Source: Deinococcus malanensis (GTDB lineage Bacteria > Deinococcota > Deinococci > Deinococcales > Deinococcaceae). Taken from it: a stretch of 64,000 bases of DNA. Under the pieces are notes generated by a model. The model was not told the DNA's origin. It searched no databases and saw only the letters and a list, made by a program, of their open reading frames with translations. Position numbers and translations under genes: made by a program. The stretch spans positions 300,770 through 364,769 of the forward strand of contig NZ_BMPP01000002.1 in assembly GCF_014647655.1 (NCBI RefSeq), written 5' to 3'. Shown here in pieces: positions 1 to 10,835 of the stretch (position 1 is the first letter of the stretch; the number at the start of each line of letters is the position of its first letter).

Positions 1-4
1 GAAG

Positions 5-1024
<1,020 letters not shown>

Positions 1025-1047
1025 GAACACCTCACCACCTTTCATAA

Positions 1048-1070
1048 GGCTCCCTGCGGGGAGCTTTTTT
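1048..1070 (+). terminator. rho-independent terminator after asd
   Basis: The stem GCTCCC/GGGAGC with a TGCG loop is followed at once by six T residues. This is a textbook intrinsic terminator 24 nt after the asd stop. Confidence 0.85.
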
Positions 1071-1080
1071 ACGGGGCGCT

Positions 1081-1086
1081 TAGACT
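1081..1086 (+). promoter_or_regulatory. -10 element TAGACT, leaderless start
   Basis: TAGACT lies exactly 7 nt before the ATG at 1094 and no Shine-Dalgarno is present, so transcription would start at or next to the ATG. Confidence 0.6.
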
Positions 1087-1093
1087 GCGTGGT

Positions 1094-1723
1094 ATGCGCC
1101 GGCCCGGTTCCCCTGCTGTTCGTCCCTCCCCTGCCCGGCGCGCCGGTTCCCCGGTGGCGGCCACGATTCTGACGGCCACGCTGACCGGCGGCCTGTGGAC
1201 CCAGGAAGTGGTGGACACGTTTGCCTTCGGCGGGCAACTCGACGCCTTCGGCATTCAGCCCCGCGACCCCGACAGTCTGGTCCATGTCCTCAGCGCCCCC
1301 TTCCTGCACGCGGGCTTTGCCCACCTGATGGCCAATACGGTTCCGCTGGCGGTCCTGACGTTCATGAGCGCAGTCCGGGGGGTGGGGCGCTTTCTGGTGG
1401 CCACCCTATTGATCGTGCTGGTGGGCGGCGGGCTGGTGTGGCTGTTCGGCCGCGGCAACAGCACCCACCTGGGTGCCAGCGCCCTGGTGTTCGGGTACCT
1501 CGCCTACCTGCTGGGCGTGGGATGGTGGGAGCGGACGCCCGCCGCGCTGGGCATGGCCGCTGTGGCCTTCATCCTGTACGGCGGGGCCCTGTGGGGCGTG
1601 CTTCCTGGTAACCCGGTCGTGTCGTGGGAAGCCCATCTGTTCGGGTTTCTGGCCGGGCTGCTGGCCGCGGCGCTGCTGCACCGGAAGCGTCCACCGCTAC
1701 CCGGCCGCGCGCCGCTGCGCTGA
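1094..1723 (+). CDS. rhomboid-family intramembrane serine protease
   Basis: This is a 209-residue polytopic membrane protein with about six hydrophobic segments. The rhomboid signature is visible: [11 protein letters not shown] (about residues 72-82), the catalytic serine in GASAL (about 128-132), and the catalytic histidine in [11 protein letters not shown] (about 178-188). It should cleave transmembrane substrates within the bilayer; its substrate cannot be told. The first 20 residues are Arg/Pro rich and may be cytoplasmic. It is a single gene with its own leaderless promoter, convergent with the GGDEF gene. Confidence 0.85.
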   Translation: MRRPGSPAVRPSPARRAGSPVAATILTATLTGGLWTQEVVDTFAFGGQLDAFGIQPRDPDSLVHVLSAPFLHAGFAHLMANTVPLAVLTFMSAVRGVGRFLVATLLIVLVGGGLVWLFGRGNSTHLGASALVFGYLAYLLGVGWWERTPAALGMAAVAFILYGGALWGVLPGNPVVSWEAHLFGFLAGLLAAALLHRKRPPLPGRAPLR

Positions 1724-1802
1724 AGAAAAACCCGGTGCCACATTGCGCACTGTGGTTCGGTTCCGGCGGACTGGTACCGGGCGGTGGTTGGCAAGGCCAC
1801 AG

Positions 1803-1832
1803 CCCTGAGGGCTCCAAGAGGTGCCCTCAGGG
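1803..1832 (-). terminator. inverted repeat at 3' end of GGDEF gene
   Basis: A perfect 10-bp inverted repeat (CCCTGAGGGC and its complement, 10-nt loop) overlaps the stop codon of the diguanylate cyclase gene and lies between convergent genes. There is no T-tract, so termination is plausible but not certain. Confidence 0.45.
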
Positions 1833-3008
1833 CATCAGGTGAGCTGCCGTCTCTGGGGTCATTGTCGAGAACTCCACGCCATTGCGCCCCCGGTTCTTGC
1901 GGGCATACATGGCCGCGTCTGCACGGGCCACGATCTGCTCGGGGGTCTCGCCGGGCCGCGCATGGGCCACCCCGAAACACGCGGTGACACCCTCCTGCGG
2001 ACCGAAACTCTGGTGGCGCAACTGCCCACGCAACGTCCTGAGCAGCTCATAGACCTCCTCTTTGGGCAACGCCGGGAGCACAATCAGAAATTCCTCGCCA
2101 CCCCAGCGCGCAAACAGGGCAGAGTCAGGTAGAAGCTGCCGGGCGCTGCGCGTGACGTTGACAAGCACCAGATCACCGGTGGCGTGTCCGTGTTCGTCGT
2201 TGACGCCCTTGAAGTGATCGATGTCGAAAAGAATGACGGTATAGGGCTCTCCGGCGCGGTGCAGAGCCTGCAGATGTTCCTCGGCGGCGCGGCGATTGGC
2301 CGCTCCGGTCAGGGCGTCACACGACGCCGCGATCTGCACGGCACTCAGGCGGTCACGCAGGGTACCGAACCGGCTTTGCATACTGGTCAGCACGACCCCG
2401 GCCAGCAGAAACTGGATGATGCCTCCAAGAAGTTCCCGGCTGCGCAGCAGTTCAGGGGTGAGCAACAGATGACCCAGCGTAATAGCAATCGTGAGCCCCA
2501 GGATGCCGCGCACAAAATACCGGGCCAGCCGTGTAGGGAAGATCAGAAAGGCCGCGACGTACAGCACCGCGAACCAGTAGGTGCTCTGGCTAAGCACGCC
2601 GTATTGCGGGGCAAAGACCCGGAACTGGTGGTTGTAGGCCAGCAGCAGATACGACGCGTTGGTCAGGAAGCTGAGCACGAACGCCCGGCGGGGGTCCACG
2701 CGCCCGGACAGCACCGTGATCAGCAGCACCAGATACATCAGACCGCACAGGGGCAACACCACCCGGTCCAGCGGATCGTAGTCGGGAGCCTGCACCCACA
2801 GCGCCCCGGGGATGCCCACCAGGGCTGCCACCGCCATAATCACGAACATCCGCCGCAGCAGGATGATTTCTTCCTGCAGTTCGTCGTGCAGCAGATACTG
2901 AGCCAGCGCAGCGCGTATCCGGCGAAGGGGCGGGGCTCTCAGTGGCGGTTTCCGGACAACGTCTTTCAGATCCATCACCCAGTCCCGGGCTCTGGCCAGG
3001 ACAACCAT
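1827..3008 (-). CDS. membrane-anchored GGDEF diguanylate cyclase
   Basis: This 393-residue protein should make cyclic di-GMP from two GTP. Residues about 45-200 contain six or so hydrophobic segments forming an N-terminal membrane sensor of unknown ligand. The C-terminal catalytic domain (about 225-385) has FDIDHFKGVND and the intact active-site motif WGGEEF (about residue 305). The four residues at the inhibitory-site position, five residues before GGEEF, read PDSA rather than RxxD, so product feedback through the I-site is probably absent. No EAL or HD-GYP partner is nearby. The ATG at 3008 is assumed; no clear ribosome binding site is seen. Confidence 0.88.
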   Translation of the reverse strand: MVVLARARDWVMDLKDVVRKPPLRAPPLRRIRAALAQYLLHDELQEEIILLRRMFVIMAVAALVGIPGALWVQAPDYDPLDRVVLPLCGLMYLVLLITVLSGRVDPRRAFVLSFLTNASYLLLAYNHQFRVFAPQYGVLSQSTYWFAVLYVAAFLIFPTRLARYFVRGILGLTIAITLGHLLLTPELLRSRELLGGIIQFLLAGVVLTSMQSRFGTLRDRLSAVQIAASCDALTGAANRRAAEEHLQALHRAGEPYTVILFDIDHFKGVNDEHGHATGDLVLVNVTRSARQLLPDSALFARWGGEEFLIVLPALPKEEVYELLRTLRGQLRHQSFGPQEGVTACFGVAHARPGETPEQIVARADAAMYARKNRGRNGVEFSTMTPETAAHLMP

Positions 3009-3118
3009 TACGTTAGGTCGACTACCCGCTGCTCATCCCGCCTCAGGGATGACCACCGCACTTAGGCCGTATGCCATGTGTTTCTCATCTTACCACTTAG
3101 CTTCATACCGAGCACCCT

Positions 3119-3625
3119 TCACCCTTTGGGGTACACCGGGGGGGCGAGCGGTGAAGCGGGCCCAATTTCCCAGCGCCCGGCCGCCATTCCTGATGCGACC
3201 GCCTTGAGCAGATCAGTCTGCTCGGGCCAGAACAGGGCGGGTGCCGTTCCCAGGGGGCTCCACTCCAGCTTGAATCCAGGTTCAAGAGGGGGTCTGCCGG
3301 CCCCTGAGGTCGTGGCAAGGACACAGGAAGTCACCTGCCAGGAGGTGCGTGCATAGTTCAGGCGTTCCAGGACGCCCAGCGCTGCCACTGGCTGCACGTC
3401 ACTCAGACCGGCCTCTTCTCTCAATTCGCGCAAAAGCGCCTGCCGAGGCGACTCACCGTCTTCGATCCCACCTTTGGGAAGCTGCCACACCTCCCCACTT
3501 TCGACCACCAGGGCGACATGTCAGCTGTCCTCCATCCAGCGTAGAACGACCGCCCCGGCACTGTGGTGCTCGAGGAGTCCCTCCGGCCTCGAATACCAAC
3601 CAGGACGAGTCGGGCGGAGCGTACC
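3119..3625 (-). pseudogene. Nudix hydrolase interrupted by in-frame TGA
   Basis: From 3508 downward a GTG-started frame encodes 129 residues with a complete Nudix box, GGIEDGESPRQALL then RELREEAGL, preceded by VWQLPKGG, typical of diadenosine-polyphosphate/MutT-like enzymes. The expected first beta strand is missing from that frame. It is found in the same frame upstream as SAGAVVLRW, but the two parts are separated by a TGA at 3521-3523. The upstream part has no ATG, GTG or TTG before the next stop at 3626. The gene therefore looks disabled or mis-sequenced. A truncated protein from the GTG at 3508 would lack the strand that packs against the Nudix helix. Confidence 0.65.
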
Positions 3626-3659
3626 TCAAGGTCCTTATCGTCTCACGGGGGCACAGGCC

Positions 3660-4292
3660 TTACAGGGTGACCGGTCCACCGGGCGTGTCCAGTGTGGCGC
3701 CCAGTTCCGATTGAGGTGCCTCATAGACCTCCACCGGGCCCGAAAAGTGCATCCGGTCCAGCCGCGCACGCAGACCATCGGGATCAGGAGTGCCCAGGCG
3801 CAGCACCGCCAGCCGCACCCCCTGATCGATCAGGCGGGTGGGGGGCGGCGGGGTGTGCCAGGTGATCAGGGACGGCGCGACCCCGCCCAGCGGCAGCTGT
3901 CCACCGGCCGGCACGGTCAGGGTCCATCGGTTCTCGCCGCGGCTGAGGTCCAGGGCTTCCTGGTCCGGGGGCAGGATATCCACCTGCGCGACCCAGTGAA
4001 TCAGGGCGGGCCCCGCTTCCAGGCGCGCGCGCATGGCCGGGTCGTCCAGGGCAAACCAGCGGGCCCGGCGCGGAACAGGCGCAGCGGGGTTGACCGCAAT
4101 GACCTCCAGGTACTCGTCTGGACCCAGGGAGAGCAGGGCGTTGTGGGTGCCGAACGCGTCATGCTCACCGCCCGGCTGCAACGGCACACCCAGACGGCCC
4201 TCCAGCCAGTCACGGCCCGCAGGCAGGCTGCGGGCCGCCACCACCAGATGGTCCAGGCGGGCCCGGCTGGGGCCGATCCCGCGCCCGGTCAC
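3660..4292 (-). CDS. glyoxalase-like (VOC superfamily) protein
   Basis: This 210-residue protein opens with [11 protein letters not shown], the first beta strand and metal-ligand histidine typical of the glyoxalase-like domain, followed by a segment with [10 protein letters not shown] and YLEVIAV, which supply the second strand pair. No substrate can be assigned. Its ATG overlaps the stop of the FAD oxidoreductase gene upstream (ATGA at 4289-4292), so the two are translationally coupled and probably act on related compounds. Confidence 0.75.
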   Translation of the reverse strand: MTGRGIGPSRARLDHLVVAARSLPAGRDWLEGRLGVPLQPGGEHDAFGTHNALLSLGPDEYLEVIAVNPAAPVPRRARWFALDDPAMRARLEAGPALIHWVAQVDILPPDQEALDLSRGENRWTLTVPAGGQLPLGGVAPSLITWHTPPPPTRLIDQGVRLAVLRLGTPDPDGLRARLDRMHFSGPVEVYEAPQSELGATLDTPGGPVTL

Positions 4293-5557
4293 GCGCCCCT
4301 CGGACGGCTCTGCGCCGCGAGGTCGCCCAGCACAATAGCCGCAGCCTTCTCGCCGCTTTCCAGGGCGCCCTGCAGGCTGCTCATGGACGTGACCTCGGAG
4401 GCCAGCAACACTCCGGGCAGACGGGTGGCATGTCCGGGAAGGGTCGCGGCGAATTCCGGCGGCTGTGGAAACTGCGCGTATGCAATGCGCTCAACGTGCA
4501 AAAGGCGCAGTGTGGCCACATTCTGACTTCCGTACCAGCCGGCCAGTTCTGCCCGCACCTGCTGGTCCAGCGCGGCGTCGTCCTGGTGCGGCTCACCCAG
4601 CACGCTGACGGTCAGGAGGTGCTGTCCGGCCGGGGCGCGGCCCGGGACCGCCTGGGAGGTCCACTGGGCATTGTTGATCAGGCCGTCCGCTGCAGCATTG
4701 AGCAGCAGTCTCGTTTCCGGGTCGATGGCCTGGGCCGTGGCGTAGTACAGGTAGGTGCTGCTCACCCGGCCGCGCGCCGTGGGCTCGCCGGTCAGTTCCT
4801 GGGCCACGAAAGGATCGGTGGCCACGATGACCTGCCGCGCGTCGAGGTCCCCGGCACTGGTCTCGGCCGTGACATGCGCGCCGTGCGCAGCCAGCCGTCT
4901 GACCCGCACCCCGGTGTCCAGCTCCAGCCCGGCAGCAAGTTGCGCGGCAATGGCCCCTATTCCACCGCGCGGCAGGGCGGCTCCCCCATCGATCAGCATG
5001 CGGAAGTAATAGCGGAACAGCCGCGCCGAGGTGCTCAGGTCTCGGCGCAGAAAGATGCCGCCGAAGAACGGCCGGAAAAATGTGTCCAGTGCTGAGTCGC
5101 TGAACCCCTGGCGTCTGAGGTACGCCTCGGTGGTCTCGTCGGGACCGCGCAACAGGGCGTGAGGCGCCGGACCACGCAGTTGCAGGGCCAGCCGGGCCAG
5201 GCGCAGCTTGTCACCCAGCGGAATGACGCGGGTGGTCAGGGTCCCCGGCAGGCCGGCCGGGTCGCGCAGGGGGTCACCCACCACGTCCACGCGGGCGCCG
5301 CGCCGGATAGCCGCGCCAGAGGGCAGGGGCACCAGATCCAGCGCCGCCAGGTTCAGCTGACGCTGCACGGCCGGGTAGGCCGGAAACAGCACCTGATACC
5401 CGGCGTCCAGTGTGAACCCATCCACCACACGCGTGGCCACGCGCCCGCCAGGATGCGACCCGGCTTCCACCACGCGCACCCGCTGCCCGGCACGCCTGAG
5501 CACCCGCGCGGCACTGAGGCCTGAGAGGCCCCCTCCCACCACCAGAACATCCAGCAT
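4289..5557 (-). CDS. FAD-dependent amine oxidase/desaturase-like oxidoreductase
   Basis: The 422-residue protein begins with a dinucleotide-binding motif, [15 protein letters not shown] (residues 5-19), then [10 protein letters not shown], the pattern of protoporphyrinogen oxidase, phytoene desaturase and amine oxidase flavoproteins. Near the C-terminus, [19 protein letters not shown] is the typical second FAD-contact region, where the last helix binds the cofactor. Such proteins in deinococci include carotenoid enzymes, but nothing here proves a carotenoid substrate and no crt genes are adjacent. The gene is first in a two-gene unit with the glyoxalase-like gene. Confidence 0.82.
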   Translation of the reverse strand: MLDVLVVGGGLSGLSAARVLRRAGQRVRVVEAGSHPGGRVATRVVDGFTLDAGYQVLFPAYPAVQRQLNLAALDLVPLPSGAAIRRGARVDVVGDPLRDPAGLPGTLTTRVIPLGDKLRLARLALQLRGPAPHALLRGPDETTEAYLRRQGFSDSALDTFFRPFFGGIFLRRDLSTSARLFRYYFRMLIDGGAALPRGGIGAIAAQLAAGLELDTGVRVRRLAAHGAHVTAETSAGDLDARQVIVATDPFVAQELTGEPTARGRVSSTYLYYATAQAIDPETRLLLNAAADGLINNAQWTSQAVPGRAPAGQHLLTVSVLGEPHQDDAALDQQVRAELAGWYGSQNVATLRLLHVERIAYAQFPQPPEFAATLPGHATRLPGVLLASEVTSMSSLQGALESGEKAAAIVLGDLAAQSRPRGA

Positions 5558-5563
5558 GAATGC

Positions 5564-5569
5564 AGGCTA
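5564..5569 (-). promoter_or_regulatory. -10 element TAGCCT, leaderless start
   Basis: On the minus strand TAGCCT lies 6 nt before the ATG at 5557, and no Shine-Dalgarno is seen. Confidence 0.55.
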
Positions 5570-5732
5570 GAGGAAGCGGGGACACGCAGGGCACAGATCG
5601 CAGGGCGCCATCCCTTCATGGAGCGCGGGCTGTTTCCGGAGGTTCAGACCTGCTTTCCGTGGCCGGCAACCAGTGGGGTTGCAGACAGCCTGTTCCCCGG
5701 CCCTGTTTCGAGGGACCGGCAGCCCGAATGAC

Positions 5733-7334
5733 TCAGTCGGTCGCGGCGCCCTGCTGCCGTCCCGTCCGACCTGCAGGAACACGACCCTTGAGCGGCTGCT
5801 CCGGCAGGAACAGCACCGCCACGAAGGAGATAAACACCATCAGCGCCGCGATCAGGAACACGTGGTCAATCGCGCCGACCATTACGCTGCGCAGGGCGTG
5901 CACGATGGGCGCCATCAGTTCGCCCTGGCCCAGCTGGGTCAGTCCGGCCTGCAGACGACTGGTGGCCTCGGGGCTGGTCAGCAGGTTGGGGTTGGTCAGG
6001 GCTTCCTGCAGCGGGGCCGGGAGCGCGCGCGCCTGGGCAGGCAACTCCGCGTCAAGGTTGGCCGCAAGCTGGCGGTTGACCAGCGCCCCGAACAGGCTGA
6101 CCGCCAGGGTTCCGCCGATCTGCCGGAAGAACTGGTTGCCGCCCGTGGCGCTGCCCAGCTGTTCTCGCGGCGCGGCGTTCTGGACCGCCAGGGTCAGCTG
6201 GCTGTTCACTGGTCCCAGGCCCAGGCCCAGCAGCACCATGATGCCCACCGCAATCCATAGTGGGGTGGTCATCCCCAGTCCATTGGCCAGCAGCAGGGCC
6301 AGAGTGGCCACCAGCGCCCCGCCGATGATCAGAAGCTTGTAGCGGCCGGTACGGCTGACCAGCTGTCCCGCCAGGGTGCTGGTCAGGATCATGCCGCCCA
6401 TCAGGGGCGCCAGGGCCAGGCCGCTGCCTGCGGCACTGCTGCCCCGCACGCCCTGCATGTACAGGGGCAGGTACAGGATTGCGGCAAACATGCCGGCGCT
6501 GACGAAAAACCCGGCCACCGAGGCAATGGCGATGCCCCGGTCACGCAGCAGCCGCAGATCGAGCAGCGGCCGCTCCTGCTGGCGGCTGTGGCGCACGTAC
6601 CAGAGGCCCAGCACCAGCGTGGCGGCCAGGAGTCCGACGATGCGCGGGCTGGTCCAGGCGTACGGGGCGCCGCCCCACGACATGGCCAGGGTCAGGGTGG
6701 TGACCGACCCCGCCAGCAGCACCGCCCCGAGACGATCAAAATGTCCGCCACCGGTGGGCGCCGGCAGCCGGAAATAGCGCCAGATAAACCACAGGGCCAG
6801 CAGCGCAAAAGGCAGGTTGACAAAAAACACGCTGCGCCAGCCCAGGTGGTCCGTCAGGAATCCGCCCGCCAGCGGCCCCACCACACTGCTGATTCCCCAC
6901 ACCGCGCCCGTGTATCCCTGGTAGCGCCCGCGCTCGATAGGCGAAAACAGGTCCGCGATGGCCGTAAAGCTCATGGCCATCAGCATCCCGCCCCCGATGC
7001 CCTGCACGGCGCGCAGGGCAATCAGTCCTTCCATGCTCTGCACGAATCCCAGGGCCATACTGCCCAGCGAGAACACCAGAATGCCGGCCAGGATCAGCGG
7101 GCGCCGTCCGTAGCGGTCGCTCACGGTCCCGACAATGGGAATGGTGATGGTGGTGGTCAGCGAATAGGCCGTGAACGCCCAGGCATACAGGTCAAAGCCC
7201 CCCAGATCAGCAATGACCCTAGGCATGGCGCTGCCCACCACGGTCATGTTCAGGCTGCTCAGGAACAGCACCATCAGGATGCCGGCAAAGGCCAGCAGTT
7301 TCTGGCGGTCGGCAGGCGGGACGGGCGCCCTCAT
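5733..7334 (-). CDS. DHA2-family (EmrB/QacA-type) MFS drug exporter
   Basis: This 533-residue protein has about 14 hydrophobic segments, as DHA2 transporters do. Motif A appears as [11 protein letters not shown] (about 68-78) between helices 2 and 3. The antiporter motif C is [12 protein letters not shown] (about 148-159), followed by [11 protein letters not shown]. It should be a proton-driven exporter of hydrophobic or cationic compounds. Its ATG overlaps the stop codon of the MarR-family gene upstream (ATGA at 7331-7334), which points to control by that repressor. Confidence 0.9.
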   Translation of the reverse strand: MRAPVPPADRQKLLAFAGILMVLFLSSLNMTVVGSAMPRVIADLGGFDLYAWAFTAYSLTTTITIPIVGTVSDRYGRRPLILAGILVFSLGSMALGFVQSMEGLIALRAVQGIGGGMLMAMSFTAIADLFSPIERGRYQGYTGAVWGISSVVGPLAGGFLTDHLGWRSVFFVNLPFALLALWFIWRYFRLPAPTGGGHFDRLGAVLLAGSVTTLTLAMSWGGAPYAWTSPRIVGLLAATLVLGLWYVRHSRQQERPLLDLRLLRDRGIAIASVAGFFVSAGMFAAILYLPLYMQGVRGSSAAGSGLALAPLMGGMILTSTLAGQLVSRTGRYKLLIIGGALVATLALLLANGLGMTTPLWIAVGIMVLLGLGLGPVNSQLTLAVQNAAPREQLGSATGGNQFFRQIGGTLAVSLFGALVNRQLAANLDAELPAQARALPAPLQEALTNPNLLTSPEATSRLQAGLTQLGQGELMAPIVHALRSVMVGAIDHVFLIAALMVFISFVAVLFLPEQPLKGRVPAGRTGRQQGAATD

Positions 7335-7807
7335 GCCAGGGCCTCCGCCTCGGGGCGTGCCAGGGCGGCGTCCAGCACGGCCAGGGCTTCCAGGGCCGCG
7401 TGCACGGTCGGGGCCGGCAGGTGCCCGAAGTGGGCCTGCACGATGTCCTGTGCAGTGGCGCGGGTTCGTGCGCGCGTCCGGGCACCTGCGTCGGTCAGTT
7501 GCAGGCGCTGACGGCGCAGGTCACCAGGGTCGCTGATGCGCTCGACCAGCCCCGAGGCCACCAGCTTGGTCACAATGCGCGTCACGGTCGGCGCGGGCAG
7601 GCTGTGACGCGAGGCCACGGCCCCCGGCGTGTCAAAGCCGTCCATGATGGCCGCCAGCACCAGCAGTTCCTTGGTATTCAGGCCCAGCGCCTGCTCCAGC
7701 GGCTCATCCAGCGTCTGCCTGAACCGCCGCGACAGCCGCAGCACAGTGCGGACCAGCGTGTACAGCTCGTCCGTCTCGGTTGAAGGGGAGGGCTCAGCAC
7801 TGTTCAT
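7331..7807 (-). CDS. MarR-family transcriptional regulator
   Basis: The 158-residue protein has a winged helix-turn-helix: [18 protein letters not shown], then [19 protein letters not shown] (recognition helix region) and the wing with [13 protein letters not shown], typical of MarR. It is the first gene of an operon with the DHA2 exporter and should repress it until a ligand binds. The ATG at 7807 was chosen because MarR homology begins soon after and because two copies of a 12-bp near-palindrome sit exactly at this start. The frame stays open upstream, but that sequence belongs to the neighbouring Nudix gene on the same strand. Confidence 0.88.
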   Translation of the reverse strand: MNSAEPSPSTETDELYTLVRTVLRLSRRFRQTLDEPLEQALGLNTKELLVLAAIMDGFDTPGAVASRHSLPAPTVTRIVTKLVASGLVERISDPGDLRRQRLQLTDAGARTRARTRATAQDIVQAHFGHLPAPTVHAALEALAVLDAALARPEAEALA

Positions 7808-7833
7808 TCCAGATGGAACTATTCCAGATGGAA
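7807..7833 (-). promoter_or_regulatory. tandem operator for the MarR regulator
   Basis: Two identical copies of TTCCATCTGGAA (minus strand; 7807-7818 and 7822-7833) are spaced 15 bp start to start. Each is an inverted repeat TTCCA-N2-TGGAA. The proximal copy includes the first base of the ATG. Autorepression of the marR-exporter unit is inferred. Confidence 0.65.
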
Positions 7834-7878
7834 GGACATCATCACGTGAGCCGGGTCTCTTTGTCAGTCCTTGTTGCC

Positions 7879-8297
7879 TCAGCCAAGCTGTTCGGAGAGC
7901 CAGACCCCAGCCCTGAGATGCGTGTCGAGAACATCTGCCAGCCAGGGCAGGCTGTCGGGCGGCAGGGCGCCGGGGTGAAACCAGCCGACTTCCGAAGTGT
8001 TTTCGAGTGGCGCAGGCTCGCCCTCCCAGATCCGGGCCACAAACAGGAAGTCCACGCCATGAGCCTCCCCCAGGTCGTACCGGGCGACCCCCAGGGGGCT
8101 GAGACGACCCGGATCGACATGAAGTCCCACTTCTTCGGCCGCTTCCCGGACCGCGGCGTGGGCCAGCGCCTCTCCACGCTCGACCCGGCCACCCGGCAGT
8201 CCCCACAGGCCTTCTGCATAGGCCACGCCAGCCCGGCGTCCCAGCAGCACACGTCCGGCCGGGTCCAGAACGACCAGCCAGGCGACCAGAAAGAAAC

Positions 8298-8301
<4 letters not shown>
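7879..8301 (-). CDS. Nudix hydrolase
   Basis: This 140-residue protein carries a complete Nudix box, [15 protein letters not shown] then REAAEEVGL (about residues 38-60), preceded by GLWGLPG, as in MutT and ADP-ribose type enzymes. Substrate cannot be assigned. The start at 8301 overlaps the stop of the CynX-like transporter gene (ATGA, 8298-8301), so coupling fixes this start rather than an in-frame ATG 14 codons further upstream. It is one of three Nudix genes in the window. Confidence 0.87.
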
Positions 8302-9482
<1,181 letters not shown>

Positions 9483-9527
9483 GAGGCCACCAGGAGTCGC
9501 GGCATACTCCGCAGCCTACGCCTGCGC

Positions 9528-9533
9528 TATGCT
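9528..9533 (+). promoter_or_regulatory. -10 element TATGCT of thiamine operon
   Basis: TATGCT lies 12 nt before the TPP aptamer, which places the transcription start just upstream of the riboswitch, near 9540. Confidence 0.55.
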
Positions 9534-9545
9534 CGCGGGTGCGTC

Positions 9546-9622
9546 ACCGGGGGTGTCCTGAGGAGCAGGACTGAGAAAAACCCTTGGAACCTGAACCGGG
9601 TCATACCGGCGGAGGGAGTGTG
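9546..9622 (+). ncRNA. TPP riboswitch (THI element)
   Basis: The conserved thi-box core is readable: GGGGGTG, the P3 hairpin TCCTGAGGAGCAGGA, the invariant CTGAGA (9571-9576), then AACCC, ACCTGAACCGGGTCATACC and GCGGAGGGA. The order and spacing match the known TPP aptamer. It precedes thiB and controls the thiamine uptake operon; when TPP is high it should lower expression. Confidence 0.93.
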
Positions 9623-9653
9623 ACCAGGCCACGGCGTCAGTCATGGCCTGCGC

Positions 9654-9676
9654 CTCCCCTCTCGTGACGCGAGGGG
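9654..9676 (+). promoter_or_regulatory. riboswitch expression platform hairpin hiding the thiB ribosome site
   Basis: CCCCTCTCG pairs with CGCGAGGGG (9656-9676, one mismatch, 3-nt loop). The 3' arm GAGGGG is the only Shine-Dalgarno for thiB, 7 nt before its ATG. The aptamer segment GAGGGAG (9612-9618) can instead pair with CTCCCCTC (9654-9661), which would free the ribosome site. A short T-rich stretch (ATTTTCT) also follows the stem, so premature termination is an alternative. Confidence 0.6.
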
Positions 9677-9683
9677 ATTTTCT

Positions 9684-10712
9684 ATGCGTAAGATTCTGTG
9701 TTCTGCCCTGCTGATGCTGGGTGCTGCCGGTGCCCAGAGCACCCTGACCGTGATTACCCACGACAGCTTTTCCGTGGACAAGAAACTGATCGCTCAGTTC
9801 GAGGCTGCCAACAAGGCCCGCGTACGCTTTGTGAAGGGCGGCGACGCGGGTGAGTTGCTCAGCCGCCTGATCCTGACCCGCCGCGCGCCAGTGGCCGATG
9901 TGGTCTACGGCCTGGACAACAGCCTGCTGGCCCGGGCCAGGACGGCCGGAATCCTGGAAGCCTACCGGTCACCGGCCCAGGCCGGTGTGCCCGCCCGTTA
10001 CCGGCTGGACGACACCGGCCTCCTGACCAGTGTGGACTACGGTTACGTGGCCCTGAACTACGACCGGGCCTACTTCGAGAAAGCAGGCCTGGCACTGCCC
10101 CGCACACTGGATGACCTGAAGAAGCCCGAGTACGCGCGCCTGACCGTGGTGAGCAGCCCGGCGACCAGCAGCCCTGGCCTGGCGTTCCTGCTGGCCACCG
10201 TAAACCACTACGGCGAAGCCGGTGCGTGGGCGTGGTGGAAAGCCGCGCGGGCCGGCGGCCTGAAAGTTACCCGTGGTTGGAGCGACGCCTACTACAAGGA
10301 GTTCAGCCGCAACGGCGGGAAATATCCCATCGTGCTGAGCTACGCCAGCAGCCCCGCTGCGGAAGTGTTCTACGCCGACGGCTATGATCCCAAGAAGCTG
10401 CCGGCCCAGAGCCCGACCGCCAACCTGTTCCTGCCCGGCAGCACCTACCTGCAGATCGAAGGGGTCGGCATCCTGAAAGGCACGAAGCAGGGAACCCTGG
10501 CCCGCAAGTTCGTGGACTTCATGCTCAGCGCGCCGGTCCAGGCGGATATTCCCACCCGAATGTGGGTGTATCCGGCAGCCAGTGGAACCAGGCTCGACCC
10601 GGTGTACCGCTTCGCTCAGCAGCCGGACGTCAGGGCGGCCGCACCGAATGTCACCGCCAACCCCCAGCGCCTGGTAGACGCCTGGATCACCCAGGTGCTG
10701 CGGGCCCGCTGA
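9684..10712 (+). CDS. thiB: thiamine ABC transporter substrate-binding protein
   Basis: The 342-residue periplasmic protein begins with a signal peptide ([19 protein letters not shown]) and then [15 protein letters not shown], the ThiB/type-1 binding-protein opening. Later segments ([34 protein letters not shown]) match the ThiB family, which captures thiamine, thiamine phosphate or TPP. It is the first gene after the TPP riboswitch, and its ribosome site lies in the riboswitch expression platform. ThiP and ThiQ are encoded further on in the same direction. Confidence 0.92.
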   Translation: MRKILCSALLMLGAAGAQSTLTVITHDSFSVDKKLIAQFEAANKARVRFVKGGDAGELLSRLILTRRAPVADVVYGLDNSLLARARTAGILEAYRSPAQAGVPARYRLDDTGLLTSVDYGYVALNYDRAYFEKAGLALPRTLDDLKKPEYARLTVVSSPATSSPGLAFLLATVNHYGEAGAWAWWKAARAGGLKVTRGWSDAYYKEFSRNGGKYPIVLSYASSPAAEVFYADGYDPKKLPAQSPTANLFLPGSTYLQIEGVGILKGTKQGTLARKFVDFMLSAPVQADIPTRMWVYPAASGTRLDPVYRFAQQPDVRAAAPNVTANPQRLVDAWITQVLRAR

Positions 10713-10835
10713 TCCGGGCCAGGGCCGAGAACGCCTTTTTTGCCGCAGTAAACGGAGGTGGCGCCGAGGTGCAGACCCGGTTTTTCTTCAGGTCCGTATG
10801 ACGGCGCCACGTTCACCCCTATCCTGGGTGCCGCG

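Noticed and set aside
10704..10740. Possible terminator between thiB and the PLD-like gene (GGCCCG/CGGGCC followed by TTTTTT)
   Set aside because: The T-run lies about 15 nt after the stem, too far for an intrinsic terminator; the downstream genes look like one operon.
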